Source: HXMU1420-2 sp017643305
GTDB lineage: Bacteria; Pseudomonadota; Alphaproteobacteria; Rhodobacterales; Rhodobacteraceae
NCBI GenBank assembly: GCA_965217135.1
Contig: OZ244249.1
Span: 2,294,001 to 2,358,000, forward strand
Direction of reading: 5' to 3'
Length of the DNA stretch: 64,000 nt
Under the pieces are notes generated by a model that was not told the origin of the DNA, did not search any database, and saw only the letters and a program-made list of their open reading frames with translations. Shown here in pieces: positions 26,702-36,205 of this stretch; positions within the stretch are counted from its first letter, which is position 1; each line of letters starts with the position of its first letter. Made by a program: the position numbers and the translations under genes.

Positions 26702-27127
26702 GATATTTCCCCGTCCTTCCCAACCCGGTTGCAACTTTGCCCACCCGGGACAGGAACAGTTGAACTTTCACGACTTCTTTGGTCGCAAATGCCACATGCA
26801 GCGGGTTTGTTTTCCGAGGCTGTGAGCCAAAGCCGGCCACACAACGCGAATCTTAGCTTGGATCGGCAGCATGGCGAAGTTGCTGTCACAACTCTCCACG
26901 GCGAATAAACCAAGCATCACGACGGCCAAAGATCACAGCGTCTCTGTGCTGATCGGGCCCCACAGCCGACGTTCCGGGACCAACAGCGCGATCCGGTCCA
27001 ACATGTTGCAGATGCCAGCTTGAACCGGGTTCAGCACCCGATGGGACTTCCTTTTGTCAACACGAACTAGGAACCAGGGGCGATTGTCCCTAGGCTAAGG
27101 CTATCTTGATCAAACCGGGAAAATGCC
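26702..27127. other. 426-bp gap between divergent genes, no gene recognised
   Basis: The gap separates the copy-1 oxidoreductase (minus) from the aldolase remnant (plus). It holds a perfect 13-bp palindrome TGAACCGGGTTCA at 27021-27033, a possible operator, and short frames on both strands without ribosome sites or family similarity. It probably carries two divergent promoters. Confidence 0.5.
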
Positions 27128-27891
27128 ATGTCACGCCTGAAGGAAAAGCTGACCTTCACAGATGCAAAAATGGCAATCTGCCTGTGCACCATTCCGTCCC
27201 CCGTGGTGACCTAGGCGCTGGCAGCGGCCGGGATAGATGGCATTGTCGTGGACCTAGAACATGGCGCGGTCGATATCTCGCAAGCGCATGCGATGATCGC
27301 CGCCACCGCCGGGACAGACTGCGCGCCCATGGCGCGGGTTTCGTCCGTGAACCCGCAGGAGGTCAAACGAATCCTCGACATGGGGGCCGAAGGCATCATT
27401 TTTCCGCTGGTCCGCACTGTGGAGGACGCGGAACTGGCGGTGGCCTCCATGGCCTATCCCCCGGACGGCATCCGGGGTTTTGGCCCTTTTCTGCCGCATT
27501 CGCGATGGCAGACCGACCTGATGGGCTATCGCGATGCCAAGCAAGATGATCTGGTCTGCTGCCTGACGATCGAAACCCGCGACGCGGTGGAAAACATCCA
27601 CGCAATCTGCCAGGTGCCCGGCATCGACGTGATCGTGCCCGCCCCGTTCGACCTGTCCACCGATCTGGGGCTGATGGGGCAGTTCCAGCATCCCGAATTC
27701 GTCGCCGCCGTGGCCAAGGTCGAAGCTGCTGCAGAGGCCGCGGGCATCCCGCTGTCCAACGTCGCTCGCAGTCCGGAAGAGGCACAAGACTGTGGGCGCA
27801 CGGCTATCGCATGATTGCCGGGTTCGATATCCTCTGGCTCAAGGGCATGGCCGCCAGTGTTCGGGGCTGGACCATGCTGGACCCGGCCTGA
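27128..27891 (+). pseudogene. HpcH/HpaI-family aldolase, broken by a stop and a frameshift
   Basis: Read in its proper frame the gene starts MSRLKEKLTFTDAKMAIC and hits TAG at 27212-27214 after 28 codons. The same frame resumes with GIDGIVVDLEHGAVDIS, GAEGIIFPLVRTVEDAE and DVIVPAPFDLSTDLG, all marks of class II 2-keto-3-deoxy aldolases. After EEAQD (27790) one base is missing; the product continues in the next frame as GYRMIAGFDILWLKGM to TGA 27889-27891. Two independent lesions make a functional enzyme unlikely. A truncated frame 27248-27814 stays open but lacks the N-terminus. It lies directly before the copy-2 oxidoreductase. Confidence 0.85.
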
Positions 27892-27974
27892 CTGCGGCAC
27901 ATCCTGTCGTTTTCTGACCAGCCGATTTCTGGCAGTCAGCAGAATGTGGCAACGCGAAACCACAGGAGAACTCC

Positions 27975-30392
27975 ATGAAAACCAGCACACAGGTTTGTGT
28001 CATCGGCGGCGGTGTCGTTGGCTGTTCGGTGCTCTACCACCTGACAAAGCTCGGCTGGTCGGACGTCATGCTGGTGGAACGCTCCGAACTGACCTCGGGC
28101 AGCACATGGCACGCGGCGGGCGGGTTTCACACGCTGAACGGCGACACCAACATGGCGGCGCTGCAGGGTTATACGATCCGGCTTTATAAGGAGCTGGAGG
28201 AGATCACTGGCATGTCTTGTGGCCTGCACCATGTGGGCGGTGTGACCTTGGCCGATAACCAGGACCGGTTCGATATGCTGGTGGCCGAACGGGCCAAGCA
28301 CCGGTTCATGGGGTTGGAAACGGAAATTGTCGGCCCCGAAGAGATTGCCAAGATCGCACCGGTGACCAACACCGATGGCATTCTGGGCGCGCTATATGAT
28401 CCGCTGGATGGACATCTGGACCCGTCCGGCACCACCCATGCATATGCCAAGGCCGCGCGTATGGGCGGAGCGACGATAGAAACCCATTGCATGGTCCGCG
28501 AAACAAACCAACGCGCCGACGGCACCTGGGACGTGGTGACCGACAAAGGTACGGTCCACGCGGAACATGTGGTCAACGCCGGGGGCCTCTGGGCGCGCGA
28601 AGTGGGCGCAATGGCGGGGGTCTATTTTCCTCTACACCCGATGGAACATCAGTATCTGGTTACTGAGGACGTGCCGCTGATCGCCGGGATGATGGCGGAT
28701 GGCAAGGAACATCCGCATGTGATGGACCCGGCCGGTGAAAGCTACCTCCGGCAGGAAGGCAAAGGGCTGTGCATCGGGTTTTACGAACAGCCCTGCAAAC
28801 CTTGGGCAGTGGATGGAACGCCATGGGAATTTGGCCACGAGCTGTTACCAGATGACTTTGACAAGATCGGTGACAGCGTTGAATTTGCTTATAAACGTTT
28901 CCCGGACCTCGAGCGCTCCGGGGTGAAATCCGTGATCCACGGGCCATTTACATTTGCGCCCGATGGCAACCCGCTGGTCGGCCCCGTGCCGGGGATGCGC
29001 AACTACTGGTCCGCCTGCGGGGTCATGGCCGGGTTCTCACAGGGCGGCGGCGTTGGCCTGATGCTGGCGCAATGGATGATCGAGGGCGAAACGGAACGTG
29101 ACACCTTTGCCATGGACGTGGCCCGCTATGGCGACTGGATCAGCCCCGGTTACACCCGCCCCAAGGTGATCGAGAACTACCAGAAACGGTTTTCGGTGGC
29201 TTACCCGAACGAAGAACTGCCCGCTGCCCGACCCCACCGCACCACACCGATGTATGAGATTTTCAGCGAGATGGGCGCAGTCTGGGGCCACCAATACGGG
29301 CTGGAAGTTCCAAACTACTTTGCCCGGGGCGATGAGCCGACCTTTGAGACGCCAAGCTTCCGACGCTCCGACGCATTCAGCGCCACGGGGCGCGAGGTGC
29401 GCGCGGTGCGCGAGGGCGTGGGCATCAACGAGGTGCACAATTTTGGCAAATACCGCATCAGCGGGCCCAATGCGCGCGCCTGGCTGGACCGCATGATGGC
29501 CGGCCGCATTCCCGTCCCCGGGCGCCTGTCGCTGACCCCAATGCTGTCGCCCAAAGGCCGGTTGATCGGGGATTTCACCGTCTCCTGCCTCAGCGAGACC
29601 GAGTTCCGGCTGACCGCGTCCTACGGCAGCCAGGCGTTTCATATGCGCTGGTTCGGCCGTCAAGCTGCAGCGGGCGGGGTGACGGTGGAAAACACCTCGG
29701 ACCGGCTGACCGGGTTTCAGATTGCCGGGCCGAAAGCACGCGAGGTGTTGCAGGCGGCCACGCGGGATGCCTTGGACCTCAAGTTCCTCGACGTGCGGAG
29801 TATGGTGGTTGGACAGGTCAACTGTATCGTTCAACGGGTCAGCTATACCGGCGATCTGGGGTATGAGATTTTCTGTGACCCTATGGATCAACGCGCGCTT
29901 TGGGCGGCCCTTTGGGCCGCAGGTCAGCCCCATGGCATGGTGCCGTTCGGCATGCGGGCGATGATGTCGCTTCGGCTTGACCGGTTTTTCGGATCATGGA
30001 TGGCAGAGTTTTCACCGGACTACACCCCGGCTGAAACCGGGATGGATCGGTTCATTTCCTGGAAGAAAAACGTGGCGTTCATCGGTCGCGAAGCGGCAGA
30101 GGCGGAACGGGCAACCGGACCCGCCCGACGCCTCTGTGCCTTTGAGGTGGACGCCGACGAGGCGGATGTACAGGGTTATGAGCCGATCTGGCTGGACGGG
30201 GCCGTGGTCGGGTTCTGCACCTCGGGCGGCTATTCGCATTATGCGGGCAAATCCATTGCTCAGGGGTTTCTGCCAGCGGAACGGGTGGCAGAGGCTCCAG
30301 CGGTGGAAATCGAGATCCTCAGCAAGATGCGCCCGGCGCGCGTGCTGACCGAGGTGCTGTTTGATCCTAATGGGGCCCGGCTGCGCGGATGA
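27975..30392 (+). CDS. FAD-dependent oxidoreductase with GcvT domain, copy 2
   Basis: The 805-residue protein has the same layout as 24278-26701: FAD motif VIGGGVVGCSVLYHL, SGSTWHAAGG with His46 (family flavinylation site), a linker domain (MYEIFSEMGAVWGHQYG) and a GcvT half with SYTGDLGYEIFC, then a C-terminal barrel. GGAGAA precedes the ATG. The two copies share N-terminal sequence strongly but diverge later, suggesting different substrates of the methylated-amine type. Its stop overlaps the start of the next gene by 4 bp. Confidence 0.88.
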   Translation: MKTSTQVCVIGGGVVGCSVLYHLTKLGWSDVMLVERSELTSGSTWHAAGGFHTLNGDTNMAALQGYTIRLYKELEEITGMSCGLHHVGGVTLADNQDRFDMLVAERAKHRFMGLETEIVGPEEIAKIAPVTNTDGILGALYDPLDGHLDPSGTTHAYAKAARMGGATIETHCMVRETNQRADGTWDVVTDKGTVHAEHVVNAGGLWAREVGAMAGVYFPLHPMEHQYLVTEDVPLIAGMMADGKEHPHVMDPAGESYLRQEGKGLCIGFYEQPCKPWAVDGTPWEFGHELLPDDFDKIGDSVEFAYKRFPDLERSGVKSVIHGPFTFAPDGNPLVGPVPGMRNYWSACGVMAGFSQGGGVGLMLAQWMIEGETERDTFAMDVARYGDWISPGYTRPKVIENYQKRFSVAYPNEELPAARPHRTTPMYEIFSEMGAVWGHQYGLEVPNYFARGDEPTFETPSFRRSDAFSATGREVRAVREGVGINEVHNFGKYRISGPNARAWLDRMMAGRIPVPGRLSLTPMLSPKGRLIGDFTVSCLSETEFRLTASYGSQAFHMRWFGRQAAAGGVTVENTSDRLTGFQIAGPKAREVLQAATRDALDLKFLDVRSMVVGQVNCIVQRVSYTGDLGYEIFCDPMDQRALWAALWAAGQPHGMVPFGMRAMMSLRLDRFFGSWMAEFSPDYTPAETGMDRFISWKKNVAFIGREAAEAERATGPARRLCAFEVDADEADVQGYEPIWLDGAVVGFCTSGGYSHYAGKSIAQGFLPAERVAEAPAVEIEILSKMRPARVLTEVLFDPNGARLRG

Positions 30393-30991
30393 GCAACTTC
30401 CCAATCCTCATACTGGCCGCGGGCCAGTCGCGCCGCATGCGGGGCCGCGACAAGCTGATGGAAGTGGTAGAGGGCCAGCCCTTGATCCGCCGACAGGCGG
30501 AGATGGCGTTGCAGGCAACAGCTGGCCCGGTGATCGTGGCCCTGCCCACCCAGCCGCACGCACGGTACGACGCGTTGGACGGCTTGGATATTGTGCGTTT
30601 GCCGGTCCCGGATTCGAATGAAGGCATGGGCGTATCCCTGCGCACCGGCTTTGCAGCAATCCCGCCTGAGGCACAGGCCGCAATGCTGCTGTTGGCCGAT
30701 CTGCCGGAGTTGACGGCGGCTGATTTGAAAACGGTGCTGGAGGCAGTGGATCCGGCCAGTGGCAAGCTGATCTGGCATGCAACCACCGAAGACAGCCAGC
30801 GCGGTCATCCGGTGGTGTTCCATCGCGACCTGTTTGCGGAATTCGCCAAGTTGAGCGGTGATGTTGGGGCGCGGGATGTCGTGAAGGCCGCAGGTACGAA
30901 AGTGGCGCATGTTATGCTGCCCGGAAACCGGGCGCGGTTGGATCTTGACACCCCCGAGGCCTGGGCCGTGTGGCGGGCGAGGCAGACCTAG
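30389..30991 (+). CDS. MobA-like nucleotidyltransferase
   Basis: The 200-residue protein starts LILAAGQSRRMRGRDKLMEVV, the nucleotide-binding signature of MobA/MocA-like NTP transferases, with MLLLADLPELTAAD for the metal-binding aspartates and a RGHPVVFHRDLF motif. Relatives attach CMP or GMP to molybdopterin, or are accessory proteins of molybdenum hydroxylases. No molybdoenzyme gene is in the window. It overlaps the copy-2 oxidoreductase by 4 bp (ATGA) and so is co-translated, although a flavin/folate enzyme has no known need for it. Confidence 0.85.
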   Translation: MSNFPILILAAGQSRRMRGRDKLMEVVEGQPLIRRQAEMALQATAGPVIVALPTQPHARYDALDGLDIVRLPVPDSNEGMGVSLRTGFAAIPPEAQAAMLLLADLPELTAADLKTVLEAVDPASGKLIWHATTEDSQRGHPVVFHRDLFAEFAKLSGDVGARDVVKAAGTKVAHVMLPGNRARLDLDTPEAWAVWRARQT

Positions 30992-31010
30992 AAAACTCGT
31001 CGAATTTTCT

Positions 31011-33029
31011 CTACCGATGCCACAACCGGGTGCCCGACACTGCGCGTGCGGTGACAAGCTTCCCCCTGTAAATCGCAAGGCTGCCCGTTCCACGCAGTTT
31101 GACCGGATCGAAGATTTCGCAATCCCCCTGCAAATCGATCTGCGCTGGAGTGATGATGATCTGCCCGGCCTTACAACCGTCATATGAAGCTGCCGCACGT
31201 TTGCCGGTCACATGCACCAATTCCCAGCCCTGCGCTTTCAGCACACGCACACGGCCTTGTCCGTCAGGCCAGCGTTGTGCCGCGTTAGGCTGCCCTGCCC
31301 CGTCGCCGTCATTCTCCAGCCAGATGCCTGCCACGAACCTACTGCCCTTGTCGCGGCTCAAGGCGCGGCCCGCATCGGTCATTACCCCCACAAGCCCGCC
31401 AGTATCCGCGATCAGAACCTCCGGGCGCGTTGTCTGGGACCATACCACAAGCGCCAAGACCGTCGGGACGCATCCCACAACCCGTAACCAGCCCTGCCAA
31501 AGCGTCATCCAGAGCAGACCCAAACTCAACACAGGTAGGCACCACGGCCCTGGTTGCGGCACGTGACTCACGGCATGGGGCCAGGAGGACACCACGTGAG
31601 CCACTTGCAGGATCCAATCCAGCGCCAACCCCATCGCAAACAAGCCCAGCGTTTCCAGACCAAACGGAGCAAGGAGCAGTGCCAGGACTGCGCCGGGGAT
31701 CACCACCAGCCCCATCAACGGGACCGAAAGTAAATTTGCGACCAAACCGTATTGGGCCAGCGTATTGAAATGCGCTGCTGCCACGGGCGCCGTGGCGGCC
31801 CCTGCAACGGCTGAAGAGACAACCAACCCAACAAACGGTCGCAACATCCGTAGCGCCTGAGCCAAGGGTGCGTTGCGCATCCAGCCAAAGACTGCGATTA
31901 GCGCGGTTGTGGCCGCAAAGGACATCTGGAAGCCTGGGCTCAACAGCGCTTCGGGCCGCAAGGTCAGCACGATCAGGGCCGCTGTGGCAACCGCGCGCAG
32001 CGAGAGTGCGCGTCGGTCGTTGAGCACCGCCAGCAATGCTACGGCGACCATGATAAAGGCCCGCTCGGTCGCGATGTTTCGGCCCGAAAGCACCAGATAA
32101 CCAGCCGCAGCGACCAAGGCCGCCACCGCCGCCCACTTATGCCCCGGCACCCGCAGGGCTAAGTATGGCACCCCCGCTATGCCCAGACGTACGGCGCCAA
32201 AAACGAAGCCTGCCAGAAGGCCCATATGCAGGCCGGAAATCGCCAGTAGATGGGCCAAGTTGCTCTGCCGCAGTGCATCCAGCGCGCCGCGGCTGATGCC
32301 GCTGCGGTCCCCGGTCGTTACAGCAGCGGCGAATCCGCCGGTGTCCCCCGGCAGCACCACGCGCACCCGCTCCGACGCGGCCAGCCGCAGGGCCAAAACC
32401 CACCCGGCCATGCTTTGACGTGCGGGCGGGTCAGCTACCAGAACCGGATTGCGCGTGTAACCCACGGCCCCCAGCCGCTGGAACCACGCATGACGACGAA
32501 AATCAAAGCCGCCCGGTTCAGCGGGGCCGCTGGGCGGCGAAAGATGCGCGGTCGTCATCAGCCGCGCGCCCGGCATCAAATCGGGCGGATCGCCGCCATG
32601 CAACGAAAGGCGCACCCGCGCGGGCGTGCGGTGCGGCGGCACGCGGTCCAGCCGCAAATGATCCAGCGTCAACCGCAACGCGTCAGATGCCGATCGGTCC
32701 ACGCCCACCAACCGCCCCTCCACTGGGCCATAATACCGATAAGAAAGCACAGGTTCGGCCACGCGGTGCGCCCGCCATCCGGCCAGCGTGACCCCAAGCG
32801 CCACCATGGCCAGCGCCCAACCCAGCGCGGACCAGCCGTTAGGCCAGCGCCAAGCCACAAACACGGCACCTGCACCGGCCACACCGACAGCGCAATAGAT
32901 CGAAAACCCCGGTTCCGAACGCAAGGAGAACCAAGATCCGATACCCAGCGCCATGAACACCGGGGTCCAGGGAAAAAGATGGCCCCTTTGCTGCAGTAAT
33001 GCCGCATCAATCATAGCCAGCGCGCGCAT
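31011..33029 (-). CDS. comEC: ComEC/Rec2 family DNA uptake channel
   Basis: The 672-residue membrane protein has an N-terminal hydrophobic pair (about 20-80), an OB-like periplasmic region (DUF4131, about 95-200) with GGDPPDLMPGARL, then the competence domain with LLAISGLHMGLLAGFVFGA, a family hallmark, and about eight further helices. The C-terminal metallo-beta-lactamase-like part is short and lacks an HxHxDH site, so nuclease activity is doubtful; this is common in the group. It would pass single-stranded DNA across the inner membrane. It is divergent from gltX. Confidence 0.9.
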   Translation of the reverse strand: MRALAMIDAALLQQRGHLFPWTPVFMALGIGSWFSLRSEPGFSIYCAVGVAGAGAVFVAWRWPNGWSALGWALAMVALGVTLAGWRAHRVAEPVLSYRYYGPVEGRLVGVDRSASDALRLTLDHLRLDRVPPHRTPARVRLSLHGGDPPDLMPGARLMTTAHLSPPSGPAEPGGFDFRRHAWFQRLGAVGYTRNPVLVADPPARQSMAGWVLALRLAASERVRVVLPGDTGGFAAAVTTGDRSGISRGALDALRQSNLAHLLAISGLHMGLLAGFVFGAVRLGIAGVPYLALRVPGHKWAAVAALVAAAGYLVLSGRNIATERAFIMVAVALLAVLNDRRALSLRAVATAALIVLTLRPEALLSPGFQMSFAATTALIAVFGWMRNAPLAQALRMLRPFVGLVVSSAVAGAATAPVAAAHFNTLAQYGLVANLLSVPLMGLVVIPGAVLALLLAPFGLETLGLFAMGLALDWILQVAHVVSSWPHAVSHVPQPGPWCLPVLSLGLLWMTLWQGWLRVVGCVPTVLALVVWSQTTRPEVLIADTGGLVGVMTDAGRALSRDKGSRFVAGIWLENDGDGAGQPNAAQRWPDGQGRVRVLKAQGWELVHVTGKRAAASYDGCKAGQIIITPAQIDLQGDCEIFDPVKLRGTGSLAIYRGKLVTARAVSGTRLWHR

Positions 33030-33123
33030 GCTTGCCCCCTACCGTTCCCGCCGCTAGACAGGCCCCAACCCTACGCCTTGCGTGGTTACCAGTCGGTTAA
33101 TTTCAGAAGGACATTTGCGCCAC

Positions 33124-34524
33124 ATGTCAGACGGTATCGTCACCCGTTTCGCCCCCTCGCCCACCGGGTTCCTGCATATCGGCGGGGCACGCACAGCGCT
33201 GTTCAACTGGCTTTACGCGCGCGGTCGGGGCGGCAAGTTCTTACTGCGGGTTGAAGATACCGACCGAGAACGCTCCACGCCCGAAGCCACCCGGGCGATT
33301 TTGCAGGGGCTGACTTGGTTGGGTCTGGATTGGGACGGCGAACCGATCAGCCAGTTTGCCCGCGCCGACCGGCATGCAGAGGTTGCTAACCAGCTGCTGG
33401 CGGAGGGCAAGGCGTATAAATGTTTCGCCACGCAGGACGAAATTTCCGCATTTCGGGAAGCCGCGCGCGCCGAGGGAAAAAGCACGCTCTACCGGTCTCC
33501 CTGGCGCGATGCTGACCCGGCGACGCATCCGGATGCGCCCTATGTGGTGCGGATCAAGGCGCCGCAGGACGGAACCACGGTGATCCGCGACCAGGTCCAA
33601 GGCGATGTGACAATTCACAACGACCAGCTGGACGACATGGTGCTGCTGCGCTCTGACGGCACGCCGGTCTATATGCTGGCCGTGGTGGTGGATGACCACG
33701 ACATGGGCGTAACCCATGCGATCCGGGGCGACGACCATCTGAACAATGCGGCACGGCAGATGATGATCTATGACGCCATGGGTTGGGACGTGCCGGTTTG
33801 GGCGCATATCCCGCTGATCCACGGGCCCGATGGCAAAAAACTGTCCAAACGCCACGGCGCCTTGGGTGCGGAGGAATATCAGGTCATGGGGTATCCGGCA
33901 GCCGGCATGCGCAATTATCTGGCCCGGCTGGGCTGGAGCCATGGTGACGACGAATTTTTCACCGATGCTCAGGCGCGCGAATGGTTTGACCTGGACGGCA
34001 TCGGCAAGAGTCCGGCGCGGTTTGACGTGAAAAAACTGGAAAACCTTTGCGGACAGCACATTGCTGCGTCAGACGACGCCGCGCTGCAGAAAGAGATCGC
34101 GGCGTTTCTTCAGGCAATCGGGGAACCCGCCCTGTCTGACCGAAAATTTGAAGGCTTGGGCAGGGCCATGTATTGCCTCAAAGACAGAGCCAAAACTTTG
34201 TCAGAACTCCTTGAAAAAGGTCATTTTGTATTGGCAGAACGCCCTATTCAGCCAGATGAGAAGGCTGCCAAGGCGCTGGATTCGGTATCCCGTGGTATAC
34301 TGAATGAATTGACGCCGCATCTGCAAAATGCTAGCTGGACACGCGAAACGCTGGAGCAAGTTATGAACAACTTCGCGGCGGAAAAAGATACGAAATTCGG
34401 CAAGCTGGCCGGGCCCTTGCGGGCCGCGCTGGCCGGTCGGGCGGTCACGCCTTCGGTCTTTGACATGATGCTTGTTCTGGGCCGGGCGGAAACGCTGGCC
34501 AGACTAAAAGAGGCGGCTGGCTGA
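33124..34524 (+). CDS. gltX: Glutamate--tRNA ligase
   Basis: I start at ATG 33124 (MSDGIVTRFAPSPTG), 14 codons inside the open frame. The 466-residue class I synthetase has the HIGH-type motif PTGFLHIGGARTALFNW and the KMSKS-type motif KKLSKRHGA. RVEDTDRERS is the glutamate pocket. The C-terminal half is the helical anticodon-binding domain. Alphaproteobacteria often carry two GltX copies, one discriminating; only this one is in view. Confidence 0.96.
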   Translation: MSDGIVTRFAPSPTGFLHIGGARTALFNWLYARGRGGKFLLRVEDTDRERSTPEATRAILQGLTWLGLDWDGEPISQFARADRHAEVANQLLAEGKAYKCFATQDEISAFREAARAEGKSTLYRSPWRDADPATHPDAPYVVRIKAPQDGTTVIRDQVQGDVTIHNDQLDDMVLLRSDGTPVYMLAVVVDDHDMGVTHAIRGDDHLNNAARQMMIYDAMGWDVPVWAHIPLIHGPDGKKLSKRHGALGAEEYQVMGYPAAGMRNYLARLGWSHGDDEFFTDAQAREWFDLDGIGKSPARFDVKKLENLCGQHIAASDDAALQKEIAAFLQAIGEPALSDRKFEGLGRAMYCLKDRAKTLSELLEKGHFVLAERPIQPDEKAAKALDSVSRGILNELTPHLQNASWTRETLEQVMNNFAAEKDTKFGKLAGPLRAALAGRAVTPSVFDMMLVLGRAETLARLKEAAG

Positions 34525-34646
34525 CGGGTTCACACTCGCTTCATGCAAGTACGCTACCACCACCGCCAGCGCGTCCGCGCGGCGTGTTCGATAACCGGAT
34601 TGATGCACATCTGCGCCTCCGGTGGATGCAAGAGAAAGGGACGGGG

Positions 34647-35942
34647 ATGACCGACGACAAGAAATCAGCCACATTGAACATCAGCGGAGCAGAATACGAA
34701 CTGCCCATCCTGTCCCCGACTGCAGGTCCCGACGTGCTGGACATCCGCAAGCTCTATGGTCAGGCCGGTGTGTTCACCTATGATCCGGGCTTCACCTCTA
34801 CCGCGAGCTGTGACAGCACGATCACCTACATCGATGGCAACAAGGGTGAATTGCTGCACCGCGGTTACCCGATCGACCAGCTTGCCGACAAATCCCATTA
34901 CCTCGAGGTTTGCTTCATTCTGCTCTACGGCGACTTGCCAACGGCTGCAGAACTGGAACGCTTCGAAAGCACAATCACCCGCCACACCATGCTGCACGAA
35001 CAGATGCAGTATTTCTTTCGCGGGTTCCGCCGCGATGCGCACCCGATGGCAATCATGGTGGGTGTGGTTGGCGCCATGGCGGCGTTCTACCACGATTCGA
35101 CCGACATTAACGACGAACGCCAGCGCGAGGTCGCCTCACACCGCCTGATCGCCAAGATGCCGACCATCGCGGCCTGGGCTTACAAATACTCCATTGGCCA
35201 GCCCTTCGTTTATCCACGCAACGACCTGGATTACGCGTCGAACTTCCTGCACATGTGCTTTGCAGTCCCGGCGGAAGAGTACCAGATCGACCCGATCCTC
35301 AGTCGCGCTATGGATCGCATCTTTACCCTGCACGCGGATCATGAACAGAACGCGTCAACCTCCACCGTGCGCCTGGCGTCATCCTCGGGCGCGAACCCGT
35401 TTGCCTGTATTGCGGCCGGGGTCGCATGTCTCTGGGGTCCGGCCCATGGCGGCGCAAACCAGGCATGTCTGGAGATGCTGCGCGAAATTGGCAGCGTCGA
35501 AAACATCCCCGAAGCCATCCGCCGCGCCAAGGACAAGGACGATCCGTTCCGCCTGATGGGCTTTGGCCACAGGGTCTACAAGAACTTCGACCCGCGCGCT
35601 AAGGTGATGAAACAGTCCGCCGACGAAGTGCTGGATCTGCTGGGCGTGGAAAACAACCCGACGCTGCAGGTAGCGAAAGAACTGGAAGCCGCTGCACTGG
35701 CCGATGATTATTTTGCTGAAAAGAAGCTGTTCCCGAACGTGGATTTCTACTCGGGCATCATTCTCGAAGCCATGGGCTTCCCTACCTCGATGTTTACTCC
35801 GATCTTCGCCTTGTCCCGCACCGTGGGCTGGGTCAGCCAGTGGAAAGAGCAGTTGGCCGATCCGCAGCTGAAAATTGGCCGTCCGCGCCAGCTGTACCTA
35901 GGTGAAACTGCACGCGAATACGTGGATATCGAAAACCGCTGA
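34647..35942 (+). CDS. gltA: Citrate synthase
   Basis: The start is ATG 34647 (MTDDKKSATLNI) after GAGAAAGGGACGGGG; the open frame goes back to 34584. The 431-residue type II (hexameric, NADH-regulated family) enzyme has the catalytic histidines in LHADHEQNASTSTVRL and MGFGHRVYKNFDPRA, and GPAHGGANQACLEML. It condenses acetyl-CoA with oxaloacetate, entering the TCA cycle. It lies 122 bp after gltX with its own site and terminator. Confidence 0.97.
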   Translation: MTDDKKSATLNISGAEYELPILSPTAGPDVLDIRKLYGQAGVFTYDPGFTSTASCDSTITYIDGNKGELLHRGYPIDQLADKSHYLEVCFILLYGDLPTAAELERFESTITRHTMLHEQMQYFFRGFRRDAHPMAIMVGVVGAMAAFYHDSTDINDERQREVASHRLIAKMPTIAAWAYKYSIGQPFVYPRNDLDYASNFLHMCFAVPAEEYQIDPILSRAMDRIFTLHADHEQNASTSTVRLASSSGANPFACIAAGVACLWGPAHGGANQACLEMLREIGSVENIPEAIRRAKDKDDPFRLMGFGHRVYKNFDPRAKVMKQSADEVLDLLGVENNPTLQVAKELEAAALADDYFAEKKLFPNVDFYSGIILEAMGFPTSMFTPIFALSRTVGWVSQWKEQLADPQLKIGRPRQLYLGETAREYVDIENR

Positions 35943-35962
35943 TCGCAACGCCAGACATTTTG

Positions 35963-35996
35963 AACCGCAACCGGCCCGCCCGGTTGCGGTTTTTTG
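35963..35996 (+). terminator. gltA terminator
   Basis: A perfect 12-bp stem (35963-35974 with 35980-35991) with a 5-nt loop is followed by a six-base T run. It lies 20 bp past the gltA stop. Confidence 0.92.
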
Positions 35997-36205
35997 TACC
36001 CGGCAAAGCGCCCTGCGCCGCGTTCTGCAATTGAACCGACTGTGGAATAATTGTGACAGGAATCTGCCGGATTTAACCCTAAACCAGCACCAATACGGCT
36101 AGGTTCAAAACAATTGTTTCCAGCTGAGCGCCGAAATCTGGCATTTTATTGACCATTGGTTAACACCGCTGTTCGCTTGTTCTGATCTATTCAGGATTCG
36201 TACAT

